Of a DNA stretch of 64,000 nt, positions 16,621-25,228 are shown one piece after another; position 1 is the first letter of the stretch, and every line of letters begins with the position of its first letter. A program made the position numbers and the translations under genes. Under the pieces are notes generated by a model. It worked only from the letters and a program-made list of their open reading frames with translations, did no database searches and was not told the DNA's origin. This DNA is from Paenibacillus alba (GTDB taxonomy: Bacteria > Bacillota > Bacilli > Paenibacillales > NBRC-103111), in NCBI RefSeq assembly GCF_013204855.1, contig NZ_JABMKZ010000012.1:62001-126000 (forward strand), given 5' to 3'.

Positions 16621-18470
16621 GAAGAAAGACGCTTTCAGGCCAAATCTACTCGTATTTTCTCATTGTTATCATCTTGTCACTGCTGTCTGTCGGTGCTTTC
16701 TCCTATATCCAATCGTCCAAGGCGCTTGATGGTCAGGTGAAGCAGTATATGGAGCAAATGATCGACAGTGCTAGCTACCAGACAGATAGCTATTTGCAGG
16801 CTTATGAGCTGTTAAGCAACACGGTATCGTCTAACTCCGATGTGCGGTCTTTTATGGAAATGAAGCCGGATGATTCTTATGAATATTATGTTTACTCCGA
16901 TAAAATCAAAAAATTTGCCGAGGCGTCGGTGCAGTCCGTCGTTACCTTATATAAACAGTTGAATATGATTTATGTCGTTGGGCAGCATGGGCGCTCGGTC
17001 ATTTATGAGAACCAGAACCTGCTCAACTTCGATCCGGTGCTCGTACAGGAGCAATACGATAACCTGATGAAAATTGCGGGTGACGGCAAAATCGCCCTGC
17101 TCAATATGAGCATTCGTCCTATCGACCAAGGCTCCGTTGTCACGATGGCCCGCAAGGTGCGGGGACCGTCCTATGGAGATGAGAATCGCGGTGTAGCCGC
17201 TATTGAGATTAAGCTCTCGGAGCTTGCGAAGACGTGGGACCGCGTCAGCTTGGGCAAGGAAGGGTTTTTCTTCATCGTTGATGATACCGGGAACTACATT
17301 TATCCGCCTACGATGGGCCAGCGCAAACCGAAAGATGAATTGTCATCCTTAATTCTGGCCAGCGGCAATCAAACGTTCATTCATAAATACAATGGGGAAG
17401 AACGTATGTTTGTGTCGCGGAAATCGGCTTACTCCGATTGGAATCTGGTGGCTTCTATGCCTGTAAAAGAGCTGCGCCGACCTGCGGATACGATCCGAAC
17501 AACGACGCTGATTGTTGGTTTGGTTACGTTAATCGTGGCCTTGTGGCTTGCTTATCGCTTCGGCCGCTCCATTATCGCTCCTATTCGGGAATTGAAAGAG
17601 AGCATGCGGGAGACGGAAAAGGGGAACTGGCAGTACATCGACGAGATTGGCCGGACGGATGAGATCGGCGGACTCATTCACAGCTATAACCTGATGGTAA
17701 CACGTCTCTCGGATATGATTGAGCGCGTGTATGAGGCTGAGCTGGAGCAGCAGAAAAATGCGCTGGAATTAGGCGAAACGAAGCTGGAGAGACAGCGGGC
17801 AGAATTTCAATCGCTGCAATTGCAGATTAATCCGCACTTCCTGTATAACACCTTGGAAACGATCAATTGCTATGCAATTGTGCAGGATTCCAGTGAAATT
17901 ACGGAGATGGTGGAAGCCATGGCCTTCATGCTTCGCTATTCGGTGCAGACCAACTTAGAAGAAATAACCGTTGCCAATGAATTGAACCATGTGCGCAATT
18001 ATATGATTGTTTTGCAGCATCGTACCGGCAAAGAATTCGAGATTGACGTAGCGATCCCGCCTAGTCTGCTGCTCGAGAAAATGGTGCGGCTGACGCTGCA
18101 GCCGCTGATCGAGAACATTTTCCAGCACGCTTTCCCTGACGGTGTGGAATCGCATCATTACATTCGCATCGATGCTCGCAAAGAAGGCGGCTTATTCCAA
18201 GTCTTCATCGAAGACAATGGCATCGGCATGAAGCCGGAACGATTGACTGAGCTTCGCAAGAAGCTGGAGGAGAACCGGTTGGCGGAACCGGAAGAAGCCG
18301 AAGGGAAGGGCAGCTTGGAGCGCGGAGGCATCGGGTTGATGAACGTCCATCGACGGATTCAAATGGTGTTCGGCGAAGCCTATGGCCTCTCGGTTGACAG
18401 CGATTGGGGCCAAGGCACCCGCTTGACGATGACCATGCCGGAGACGGCGCGGCCTCGCATTCGCGGCTGA
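16617..18470 (+). CDS. Sensor histidine kinase, YesM type
   Basis: A 617-aa membrane sensor. Helix 1 is at about 10-32, an extracytoplasmic Cache-like domain follows to about 285, helix 2 at about 290-315, then HAMP. His407 lies in QINPHFLYNTLE, the phospho-acceptor motif of the His_kinase family. HATPase motifs: QPLIENIFQHA, DNGIGM and GGIGLMNVH. Translationally coupled to the AraC regulator. It probably senses an oligosaccharide, perhaps via the binding protein. Confidence 0.93.
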   Translation: MRRKTLSGQIYSYFLIVIILSLLSVGAFSYIQSSKALDGQVKQYMEQMIDSASYQTDSYLQAYELLSNTVSSNSDVRSFMEMKPDDSYEYYVYSDKIKKFAEASVQSVVTLYKQLNMIYVVGQHGRSVIYENQNLLNFDPVLVQEQYDNLMKIAGDGKIALLNMSIRPIDQGSVVTMARKVRGPSYGDENRGVAAIEIKLSELAKTWDRVSLGKEGFFFIVDDTGNYIYPPTMGQRKPKDELSSLILASGNQTFIHKYNGEERMFVSRKSAYSDWNLVASMPVKELRRPADTIRTTTLIVGLVTLIVALWLAYRFGRSIIAPIRELKESMRETEKGNWQYIDEIGRTDEIGGLIHSYNLMVTRLSDMIERVYEAELEQQKNALELGETKLERQRAEFQSLQLQINPHFLYNTLETINCYAIVQDSSEITEMVEAMAFMLRYSVQTNLEEITVANELNHVRNYMIVLQHRTGKEFEIDVAIPPSLLLEKMVRLTLQPLIENIFQHAFPDGVESHHYIRIDARKEGGLFQVFIEDNGIGMKPERLTELRKKLEENRLAEPEEAEGKGSLERGGIGLMNVHRRIQMVFGEAYGLSVDSDWGQGTRLTMTMPETARPRIRG

Positions 18471-18497
18471 GTTGGCGTGATGGGGTATTCGTGGGGG

Positions 18498-18693
18498 GGA
18501 ATAAGAGTCTCGAGGGACTCTTATTCCAACAAAATAGGCGCTAACCTCGGAAATAGAAGCTGCTAGGGGCTCTTATTTGTATAGGGATTGGTCGAATTGC
18601 CTCATTTTGCGGGAATAGCAGTCTTTAAAGCCTCTTATATAGGCTAAACTGGCTGAAAAAAGCGAGATAGAAGTCTCTGGAGGCTCTTATTTC
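18498..18693. repeat. Array of four degenerate hairpin repeats
   Basis: Four units at 18498-18527, 18550-18578, 18611-18640 and 18664-18693, spaced 52-61 bp apart. Each has the form GRRATAGMAGTC-loop-GGCTCTTATTT. The first is a perfect 12-bp hairpin (GGAATAAGAGTC / GACTCTTATTCC); the others have imperfect arms. They fill the gap between the kinase gene and the SDR gene. The region would be transcribed if the locus is one operon. Function unknown. Confidence 0.65.
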
Positions 18694-18745
18694 ATTTCAA
18701 TACCATCACCATCAACAAACTACACAACCAAATGGAGGAAATCAT

Positions 18746-19513
18746 ATGAACATCAATTTAACGGGCAAGATTGCACTTGTAACAGGATCTAACGCAGGGA
18801 TTGGTCGCGCTATCGCATTGGCGTTGGCCAGCAATGGCGCTAAAGTTGGCGTGAATTGTTTGAACAACGTTGCGCAAGGGCAGGAAGTTGTAGCGGAAAT
18901 TCAAGCAGCAGGCGGCGAAGCTGTCTTAGTGCAGGCAGATGTGACGAACCTGGAGCAAATCGATCGACTTGTTAATGAAGTGGAGCAGGCGCTCGGCGGT
19001 ACGATTGATATTCTCGTTAACAATGCAGGTCACCTCGTGCAGCGCGTGCAGAATTCAGAGATGTTCGAAGAGATGTACGACCGCATCATGGATGTAAATT
19101 TGAAAAGCACCGTGTTTATGTCCAAAAGAGTGCTTGCTGGCATGAAAGCCAAAGGCGGCGGCCGCATCATCAACATGACGTCCGTAGCAGCGCACAATGG
19201 CGGCGGACCGGGTTCAAGCATTTATGCAGCAAGCAAAGCAGCGGTGTTGACCTTCTCCAAAGGGTTGGCGAAAGAAGTAGCAGCCAGCGGAATTACGGTT
19301 AACAACGTATCCCCTGGTTTTATCGGCAATACAATGTTCCATGCGACATTTACGACGGATACGGCTCGTCAAGCTACGATCAACGGCATTCCACTGCAGC
19401 GGGAAGGAACACCGGATGATGTGGCAGGCGCAGTGCTTTACTTGGCTTCCGATCTGGCTGCCTATGTAACAGGTGAAACGATCGAAATCAATGGCGGGAT
19501 GATGATGCGATGA
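18746..19513 (+). CDS. Short-chain dehydrogenase/reductase, probably sugar or uronate metabolism
   Basis: A 255-aa cytoplasmic Rossmann enzyme. Cofactor motif TGSNAGIGRA (about 12-21), NNAGH (about 91-95), catalytic Ser in NMTSVAAHN, and YAASK (about 160-164) with Tyr and Lys. TGGAGG precedes the ATG. It overlaps the lyase gene by four bases (ATGA), so its substrate is probably a product of the lyases. Unsaturated uronates open to keto-deoxy sugars that SDR enzymes reduce or isomerise (KduD and DEH reductases are relatives), but the exact reaction is inferred. Confidence 0.88.
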   Translation: MNINLTGKIALVTGSNAGIGRAIALALASNGAKVGVNCLNNVAQGQEVVAEIQAAGGEAVLVQADVTNLEQIDRLVNEVEQALGGTIDILVNNAGHLVQRVQNSEMFEEMYDRIMDVNLKSTVFMSKRVLAGMKAKGGGRIINMTSVAAHNGGGPGSSIYAASKAAVLTFSKGLAKEVAASGITVNNVSPGFIGNTMFHATFTTDTARQATINGIPLQREGTPDDVAGAVLYLASDLAAYVTGETIEINGGMMMR

Positions 19514-21597
19514 GTACGGCGCTGAGGCTAAGCGAAAAGCTGGAGAAACTGACTTGGGCAGGCCGTACAGCACAACGATTAAAAGAGGAGATCGACGGGC
19601 TGCTGCAAGCAGGCAGCCTCTCGATTCCCAAAGAACCTGGGGGATGGTGGCACCAGTATGTTTGTCCACGTCACCACACCGAACTGGTGTTCGATCCGAT
19701 GCACGTAGATGCGGCTGCATTTCACTGTCCGCATGGCTGCGTCATTGAAGGTGAGGAATATCACGGTGCTTGGCTCGTGTTCAAGCACCAGTCTTTGGCT
19801 CGCGTGGCTTTGCAGGCGGCTGCTGTTTATGTGGCGCTGGGCGAAGTATCCTATGCGTCGCTCAGCAAAAGACTGCTCGTCGAATACGCCGAGCAGTTCC
19901 CGCTTTATCCCGTGCATCCGGAGGCGCAAAGCTGGATGCTGAAGGGGCGCGCTTTTCACCAGGCGCTGACGGAAGCGATCTGGTCCACGACGCTGATTCG
20001 CGCGTACTTATTGCTGCGCGATGAGGGGGTTGTCTTCGAGGTGGCAGAGCAAGCGGCGATTGACGCGTTCCTCGGCTTGCTCGCCGGGAGCATGGAAGAA
20101 TACCGGCACATCCTTATCCATGAGCGGAACAATGCGGAGAACAACTACACCGCTTGGCTGAACGCGTCATTGTCTTGCGTCTACGCCGCCCGCGGGGAGC
20201 AAGCGGCGCTGGAGGCGCTCATTGAAGGCCAAGGCGGCTTCAAGCATCATCTATCGATCGGCGTGAAGCCCGATCAGATGGAGTTCGAGGGAAGCACGTA
20301 CTATCACGTTTTCGTGCTTCGGGCGTACTTGATCTCTGCGGAGATGGCGCAGCGTTTCGGCATCGATCTCTACGCCACGACCGGCGCAGAGGGACAATCC
20401 ATGCGCGGCATGCTCGAGGTCTTGGCCGATATGGCCGACGACCAAGGCGCTTTGCCCGCGCTGCATGACGGGCCGCTCGCGCGCGATCCCTACGCGCGCG
20501 AGATCGCTGAGATCGCGGAGCAGGGGCTCGCGATCTACGGCATCGCCGGCCTCGCGCCGGTGCTGCGCGAAGCGTACCGGCAGCTAGGCGCTGCCGGCGG
20601 GGAGCAGCTCGAAGCGCTGCTCTATGGCTCTGGCGAGGCTGCCGGCGTTGCTTCGCCCGGCTCGCGGCCGGCGCGGCTCTGGCCGGACTCCGGCTTCGTG
20701 CTTGGCCGTGTAGCGGGGAACCCGCTGTCGTTCCTCGCCGATTTCGGCGAGCATGGCGGTTCCCACGGCCACTACGACAAGCTGCATCTGACATTGATGC
20801 ACAAGGCGCAAACCTTGACGCCCGATTTGGGGATGGTGCCTTACGGCTCGTCCATGCGGAAATCGTGGTTTGCCGAAACGGCCAGCCACAATACCGTGTC
20901 GCTGGATGGGCGCTCACAAGCGCCTCATGAAGGGCGCTGTGTCCGCTATGAGGCAACAGAAACTGCGGTGTACACTTGGCTGCAGTCTACGGACGGCTAC
21001 GAGGGCTGCACGATGAATCGTCATTTGCTGTTGACGGGGGAGTGGCTGCTCGATTGGTTCCAAGTCGAGCTGGCGGGTGAAGAATCGAAAAGCATGGAAT
21101 GGTGGATGCATCCCGTTGTTGAGCCGAAAGCCGGGCAGCAGCCGTATGGCATGGACGAAGTCTACAAGCTTCTAATCGCAGCAAAGGATGCTCCCTCAGA
21201 TGCCCTTGGATTGGAAAGACCGCTGCCCATTGTCGGTCAATACCTTGCTTCTGAAACAGCCAACGGGAATGGCGCAGCTCAGCTGCATGCCTCTTATGAG
21301 CTTGGAGTTTCACTTCATACGGAGGCAACCGTGTTCCATACGGCGCTTGTACAGCCAGGCGATGAGCTGCTGGCTGTGAAGACACCGGGTGATGCTGTCG
21401 ACCCGAGTCAACCGCTTACGGCAATGCTTCACCGTCGTCAGGATCGCCGTGCTGATTTTATCCATATTTACCGTGCTGGCAGCCCAGTAGATTTGACCCG
21501 CCTTTCGGATAAGGAAATCGCTATTTCCGTACCTGATCTTTCACATAGCATCACACGTATTCAATTAAAAGATGATCAAGGCTTGCTTTTTAACTAG
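19510..21597 (+). CDS. Heparinase II/III-family polysaccharide lyase
   Basis: A 695-aa protein without a recognisable signal peptide. The N-terminal half is predicted alpha/alpha toroid, with the CPRHH and CPHGC cysteine-histidine segments (about 49-76) seen in this lyase group. The C-terminal half is a beta-sandwich with HGGSHGHYDKLHLTL, typical of the Hepar_II_III domain. It should cleave uronic-acid-containing oligosaccharides by beta-elimination, probably inside the cell after import. Coupled to the SDR gene. GC content peaks around 20.4-20.7 kb, but the frame is intact. Confidence 0.88.
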   Translation: MSTALRLSEKLEKLTWAGRTAQRLKEEIDGLLQAGSLSIPKEPGGWWHQYVCPRHHTELVFDPMHVDAAAFHCPHGCVIEGEEYHGAWLVFKHQSLARVALQAAAVYVALGEVSYASLSKRLLVEYAEQFPLYPVHPEAQSWMLKGRAFHQALTEAIWSTTLIRAYLLLRDEGVVFEVAEQAAIDAFLGLLAGSMEEYRHILIHERNNAENNYTAWLNASLSCVYAARGEQAALEALIEGQGGFKHHLSIGVKPDQMEFEGSTYYHVFVLRAYLISAEMAQRFGIDLYATTGAEGQSMRGMLEVLADMADDQGALPALHDGPLARDPYAREIAEIAEQGLAIYGIAGLAPVLREAYRQLGAAGGEQLEALLYGSGEAAGVASPGSRPARLWPDSGFVLGRVAGNPLSFLADFGEHGGSHGHYDKLHLTLMHKAQTLTPDLGMVPYGSSMRKSWFAETASHNTVSLDGRSQAPHEGRCVRYEATETAVYTWLQSTDGYEGCTMNRHLLLTGEWLLDWFQVELAGEESKSMEWWMHPVVEPKAGQQPYGMDEVYKLLIAAKDAPSDALGLERPLPIVGQYLASETANGNGAAQLHASYELGVSLHTEATVFHTALVQPGDELLAVKTPGDAVDPSQPLTAMLHRRQDRRADFIHIYRAGSPVDLTRLSDKEIAISVPDLSHSITRIQLKDDQGLLFN

Positions 21598-21657
21598 GAG
21601 AAAGCTTTAACTAAGAGAAGGCTTCACGTAGAGACAACCCTCGGGAGGAGAATGGAT

Positions 21658-23961
21658 ATGACACGACTGTCGCCATTATACGAACCGCAGAGCGGCGTAT
21701 TAACCGTACAATACGAACCGAATGAGCAAACGGCTTTACTGGAGAACCCTCCTCGCTTCACGTGGATCCCAGCGCAGCTGGAGCAAGATCGCTATGTGCT
21801 GCAAATCTCTTCTACCGATGCGTTCACGCAGGCAGACACGCTGACGATTCAACCAATTCCGTATAATTTGTATACACCGGATCAAGCGATGGAGCCTGGT
21901 ACCTACTTCTGGCGTTATGCGCTACTTGAAGAGGGAGGCTCACAGACCGCTTGGAGCCAAGTGCGTCGCTTCGAGGTACCGCCTCACTTGCCGGAAACTC
22001 CGCTGCCAAGCCGAGAGCGCCGTTATGCGGAAGCAACTGCGAAGCATCCAAGATTATGGCTGCAATCCGCGGAAATAGCGGCTTTTCGCAGTCAATTAGC
22101 TGCTGATCCAGGTTATTGCGGGTTTGACGTTTTTTATGATAAATCCGTTAAGCCTTGGATTGACCGTGAGCTGATTGCTGAACCGCAGCCTTATCCAGGC
22201 AATAAGCGTGTTGCCAATTTGTGGCGTCAAATGTATATGGATACGCAAGAAGTGCTTTATGCGATTCGTCATCTTGCCGTGGCGGGTACTTTAACGGAAG
22301 ATGATGCCTTATTGGACCGAGCCAAAACGTGGCTGCTGCATGTCTGTTCATGGGATGTAAACGGTACAACATGCCGTGACTACAACGATGAAGCTTCCTT
22401 CCGTATGGCAGGCGCGATAGCCTGGGGTTATGATTGGCTGCATGCCGTGTTATCCGAGGATGAGCGCGCGCTTGTGCGTCGTGTTTTGCTTGCGCGCACG
22501 CGTCAAATCGCCCAGCACGTTATCGAGCATTCGAAGATTCATCATGTGCCCTTCGACAGCCATGCGGTGCGCTCTCTTTCGAGCGTTCTGGTGCCTAGCT
22601 GCATTACTTTGCTGGAGGAAGAGCCGGAAGTCCGTGAGTGGCTGGATTACACCTTAGAATACTATGCGTGCTTATATTCGCCTTGGGGCGGACCGGATGG
22701 AGGCTGGGCGGAGGGTCCGATGTATTGGACGACTGGGATGGCTTTTGTCACGGAAGCGATGAATTTGCTGAAAAAATATACGAGTATTGATTTTTATAAA
22801 AGGCCCTTTTTCACGAAAACGGGGGATTTCCCGCTGTATGCCTTCAGTCCGGACACCCTTCGCGCAAGCTTCGGGGATCAGTCCACGCTTGGCGATCCGG
22901 TCAGCTTAAAAACGGGATTTAACATCCGGCAGTTTGCCGGTGTCACCGGAAATGGTCTATATCAATGGTATTTCGAGCGGGCTCGGGAAACGGATACGGA
23001 TTCCGAAATGAAATTCTACAACTATGGCTGGTGGGATTTCCGTTTTGATGAAATGGTGTACCGCCACGATTATCCGCAAATAGAAGCGGTTGAGCCTACC
23101 AATGCCAATATAGAGTCGGTCAAATGGTTCCGCGACATTGGCTGGGTGGCCTTTCACTCGCAAATGGCTGATCCGGAAAGGCATATCATGCTGCTGACGA
23201 AGAGCAGCAAGTACGGCTCTGTCAGCCATAGCCATGGCGACCAAAACGGCTTCCTGCTGCATGCCTACGGCGAACCGCTGGCCATTGAAAGCGGCTATTA
23301 CGTGGCGTTCAACAGCACGATGCATATGAACTGGCGTCGGCAGACGCGTTCAACGAACAATATTTTGATCGACGGACACGGTCAATACGCCGAGAAAAAT
23401 AAAGTGCTGAACATGGCAGCCAGCGGCTTCGTAGAAATTGCCGAGCAGCGCAAGGGCTATGGCTACTCTCGCAGCAACGCCACGGCGGCGTATCTTGAGA
23501 ACGTGCCGTATTTGGAGCGCTATGTGCGCGAATTGTACTTCTTCGGCACGTATGTTGTGGTCGTTGATCATATCGACCTGTCGCAGACAGGTTCGGTCGA
23601 TTGGCTGTTCCAGACCCTGTACGAGATGAAACTGAACGGACAGAACTTCAAAGTCCAGGGCCGCAAAGCGGACATGGACGGTCGTTTCGTCTATTGCTCC
23701 TCCGGCGACTTGGAGCTGACGCAGCATCAAGGCTTCGCGGACGTCGATCCGGCCGAGATCGAGGGCTTGCCGCAGCATTGGCACCTGAAGGCGGCAACCA
23801 AGCCGGCGCGCAGCCACCGGATTGCGACACTGCTTGTGCCGATCAAGCATGGCGAGCCGAAATACGTATCCTACTTCATGGATGACCAGGGCTTCGACGC
23901 GTATATTTATTTCACCGAAGATGGTGTCACGAATAAAGTTGAGGTACCTAAGGCTTACTAA
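21658..23961 (+). CDS. Heparinase II/III-family protein with N-terminal DUF4962-like domain
   Basis: A 767-aa protein, likely the second lyase of the locus. The N-terminal 110 residues resemble a DUF4962/fibronectin-like module (NPPRFTWIPA, then YFWRYALLEE). A helical toroid follows, then the Hepar_II_III sandwich with SHSHGDQNGFLLHAYG and AIESGYY. No signal peptide, so it probably acts on imported oligosaccharides. An ATG at 21652 is only three bases from GGGAGG; the second ATG at 21658 has a normal 9-nt spacing and is preferred. Last gene of the locus; a terminator follows. Confidence 0.88.
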   Translation: MTRLSPLYEPQSGVLTVQYEPNEQTALLENPPRFTWIPAQLEQDRYVLQISSTDAFTQADTLTIQPIPYNLYTPDQAMEPGTYFWRYALLEEGGSQTAWSQVRRFEVPPHLPETPLPSRERRYAEATAKHPRLWLQSAEIAAFRSQLAADPGYCGFDVFYDKSVKPWIDRELIAEPQPYPGNKRVANLWRQMYMDTQEVLYAIRHLAVAGTLTEDDALLDRAKTWLLHVCSWDVNGTTCRDYNDEASFRMAGAIAWGYDWLHAVLSEDERALVRRVLLARTRQIAQHVIEHSKIHHVPFDSHAVRSLSSVLVPSCITLLEEEPEVREWLDYTLEYYACLYSPWGGPDGGWAEGPMYWTTGMAFVTEAMNLLKKYTSIDFYKRPFFTKTGDFPLYAFSPDTLRASFGDQSTLGDPVSLKTGFNIRQFAGVTGNGLYQWYFERARETDTDSEMKFYNYGWWDFRFDEMVYRHDYPQIEAVEPTNANIESVKWFRDIGWVAFHSQMADPERHIMLLTKSSKYGSVSHSHGDQNGFLLHAYGEPLAIESGYYVAFNSTMHMNWRRQTRSTNNILIDGHGQYAEKNKVLNMAASGFVEIAEQRKGYGYSRSNATAAYLENVPYLERYVRELYFFGTYVVVVDHIDLSQTGSVDWLFQTLYEMKLNGQNFKVQGRKADMDGRFVYCSSGDLELTQHQGFADVDPAEIEGLPQHWHLKAATKPARSHRIATLLVPIKHGEPKYVSYFMDDQGFDAYIYFTEDGVTNKVEVPKAY

Positions 23962-23984
23962 GTTTCTATATTGAACTTATCTAT

Positions 23985-24031
23985 AAAGATCGATTCCATT
24001 TCGTCTATCAAGCGAATGGGTCGGTCTTTTT
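23985..24031 (+). terminator. Terminator of the polysaccharide lyase operon
   Basis: Imperfect stem: AAAGATCGATTCCATT pairs with AATGGGTCGGTCTTT using G-U pairs and one bulge, followed by TTTTTG. Confidence 0.75.
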
Positions 24032-24056
24032 GTTGATTTAGCTTCTTTTGATGAAT

Positions 24057-24090
24057 ATCAAAAAAAACCACATATCAGTTTATGTGGTTT
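24057..24090 (-). terminator. Orphan minus-strand terminator at the edge of the A+T-rich island
   Basis: Perfect 10-bp stem AAACCACATA / TATGTGGTTT (24065-24074 and 24081-24090) with loop TCAGTT. On the minus strand it is followed by eight T. No minus-strand gene lies to its right before 34.9 kb, so it would end an antisense or unannotated RNA, or be a remnant. The rest of 24091-24227 is very A+T-rich and shows no gene. Confidence 0.6.
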
Positions 24091-24227
24091 AAAAAATGGG
24101 AGATCAATTTATAGTATCCAGTAAAATACTTAAAATAAAATTAATTCAAACTATTATTTTCCTTAATTTTAAAATTATTACTCAATATAAAATACAATAA
24201 AATACATTTAATATATAGTTTGTAAAA

Positions 24228-24264
24228 TGAAGTATTTACTGCACAAAGAAAAGTATGGTTAAAT
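24228..24264 (+). promoter_or_regulatory. Promoter 1 of the A+T-rich island (LuxR-type gene)
   Basis: TGAAGTATTTACTG (24228-24241) is identical to 24580-24593. It contains the dyad AGTA-TT-TACT, whose right half is the -35 TTTACT (24235-24240). An 18-nt spacer leads to TTAAAT (24259-24264). A TATGGTTAAAT-like segment is also shared with promoter 2 (CTGTGGTTTAAT). Confidence 0.6.
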
Positions 24265-24312
24265 ATTAAATGTCATAAAAAGGGAATTTATGTATTAAGA
24301 AGGGGGGTTATT

Positions 24313-24561
24313 TTGATAGAACCGCATCTTACAAAAAGAAATGCAGCGCTAAGGACAAATTTATTTAAAATAAATGATCTAACAGAAAGAGAGAAAGAAG
24401 TTTTACTTCACTGGGTAGTAGATGATTATAATTACAAAGAAATTGCCAGTATACTCACAATAAGCAAAAATACGGTTAGAACTCATTTACAAAATATAAA
24501 TAAGAAGCTAAATGTGAGCTCCAAGACAATGCTAATAATCATGATTTTGAGCAATGTATAA
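24313..24561 (+). CDS. Stand-alone LuxR/GerE-type HTH protein
   Basis: An 82-aa DNA-binding protein that is little more than a GerE domain: LTEREKEVLLHW (about 23-34), YKEIASILTISKNTVRTHLQNINKKLNV (recognition helix about 47-62). There is no receiver or sensor domain. TTG start behind AGGGGGG. Its gene and the next one share a 14-bp promoter element, suggesting it controls itself and the secreted protein gene. Codon use is strongly A+T-biased compared with the genes before 24.0 kb and after 26.9 kb. Confidence 0.85.
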   Translation: MIEPHLTKRNAALRTNLFKINDLTEREKEVLLHWVVDDYNYKEIASILTISKNTVRTHLQNINKKLNVSSKTMLIIMILSNV

Positions 24562-24579
24562 ATTACATATTTTTACATA

Positions 24580-24615
24580 TGAAGTATTTACTGTAATACA
24601 AAACTGTGGTTTAAT
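24580..24615 (+). promoter_or_regulatory. Promoter 2 of the A+T-rich island (secreted protein gene)
   Basis: Second copy of TGAAGTATTTACTG (24580-24593). -35 TTTACT (24587-24592), 17 nt, -10 TTTAAT (24610-24615). It lies right behind the LuxR-type gene and 40 bp before the next ATG, so the secreted protein can be switched on separately. Confidence 0.6.
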
Positions 24616-24653
24616 TTTTTTGTGTGGTGAAAAAATGGGAGGAATAGTAAAAA

Positions 24654-25124
24654 ATGAAAAAAATCTATTCAATGGCATTTGCATTAATCTTAATGCTTAG
24701 CATGGCGTCATCTGCATTTGCAGATTCTTATCAAAACACTAAAACAACGTACAACATCGCAACTGCCTACCATTTATTGGATAGTGATTCTAACTGTGTA
24801 GGTTGTGGAAATCTAACAGTTTCACTAGCGGGAACAGTAACAAGTACTACTACTGTTAGTATTACAGCCACTGCTTCTTTTAAAAGTTCATTTTCTTATG
24901 CAACGAACGTGCAATGGGTAGATACGGATACTTGGACTAAAACTCTTACATACACGCTTACTTCAGGTGAGAAAATTTACTTTTTTGGGTACCAGTATCT
25001 GACTGGTTATGTAGGTAACTATACAGTAACCCACTGGTATGGGGATGATCATTATTATAATGTTGAATCCGATTTCCCTCAAAAAGCAGGCAACTCTTGG
25101 ACTTCACACGATCCCCAAGGTTAA
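24654..25124 (+). CDS. Small secreted protein with a CVGC motif, unknown function
   Basis: A 156-aa exported protein I do not recognise. A clear signal peptide (MKKIYSMAFALILMLSM, cleavage after AFA at about 21-23) leaves about 133 residues. They are rich in Thr, Ser, Tyr and Trp with an early CxxC (Cys48-Val-Gly-Cys51), the only two cysteines of the mature part. Alternating Thr/Val stretches suggest a beta-sandwich. GGGAGG-like site before the ATG. The C-terminus is hydrophilic. Size and secretion would fit a bacteriocin, adhesin or signal protein, but there is no family match I can support. Confidence 0.8.
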   Translation: MKKIYSMAFALILMLSMASSAFADSYQNTKTTYNIATAYHLLDSDSNCVGCGNLTVSLAGTVTSTTTVSITATASFKSSFSYATNVQWVDTDTWTKTLTYTLTSGEKIYFFGYQYLTGYVGNYTVTHWYGDDHYYNVESDFPQKAGNSWTSHDPQG

Positions 25125-25155
25125 GTTTTTAATTAAATAGATAATTCACCACACA

Positions 25156-25186
25156 AAAGGGGGATTGAGTGAATCAATCTCCCTTT
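25156..25186 (+). terminator. Hairpin after the secreted protein gene
   Basis: A 13-bp stem AAAGGGGGATTGA / TCAATCTCCCTTT (one G-U), loop GTGAA. Only a weak T-run follows, so it may be a leaky terminator between the secreted protein gene and the lipoprotein gene. Confidence 0.6.
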
Positions 25187-25228
25187 CCATTAATCATTCT
25201 GAAATAATACAAAGGTGTGAACTCAAAG

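Noticed and set aside
20240-20956. Minus-strand open frame opposite the heparinase-type lyase gene
   Set aside because: Arg/Ala/Ser-rich translation caused by high local GC; the lyase frame is complete.
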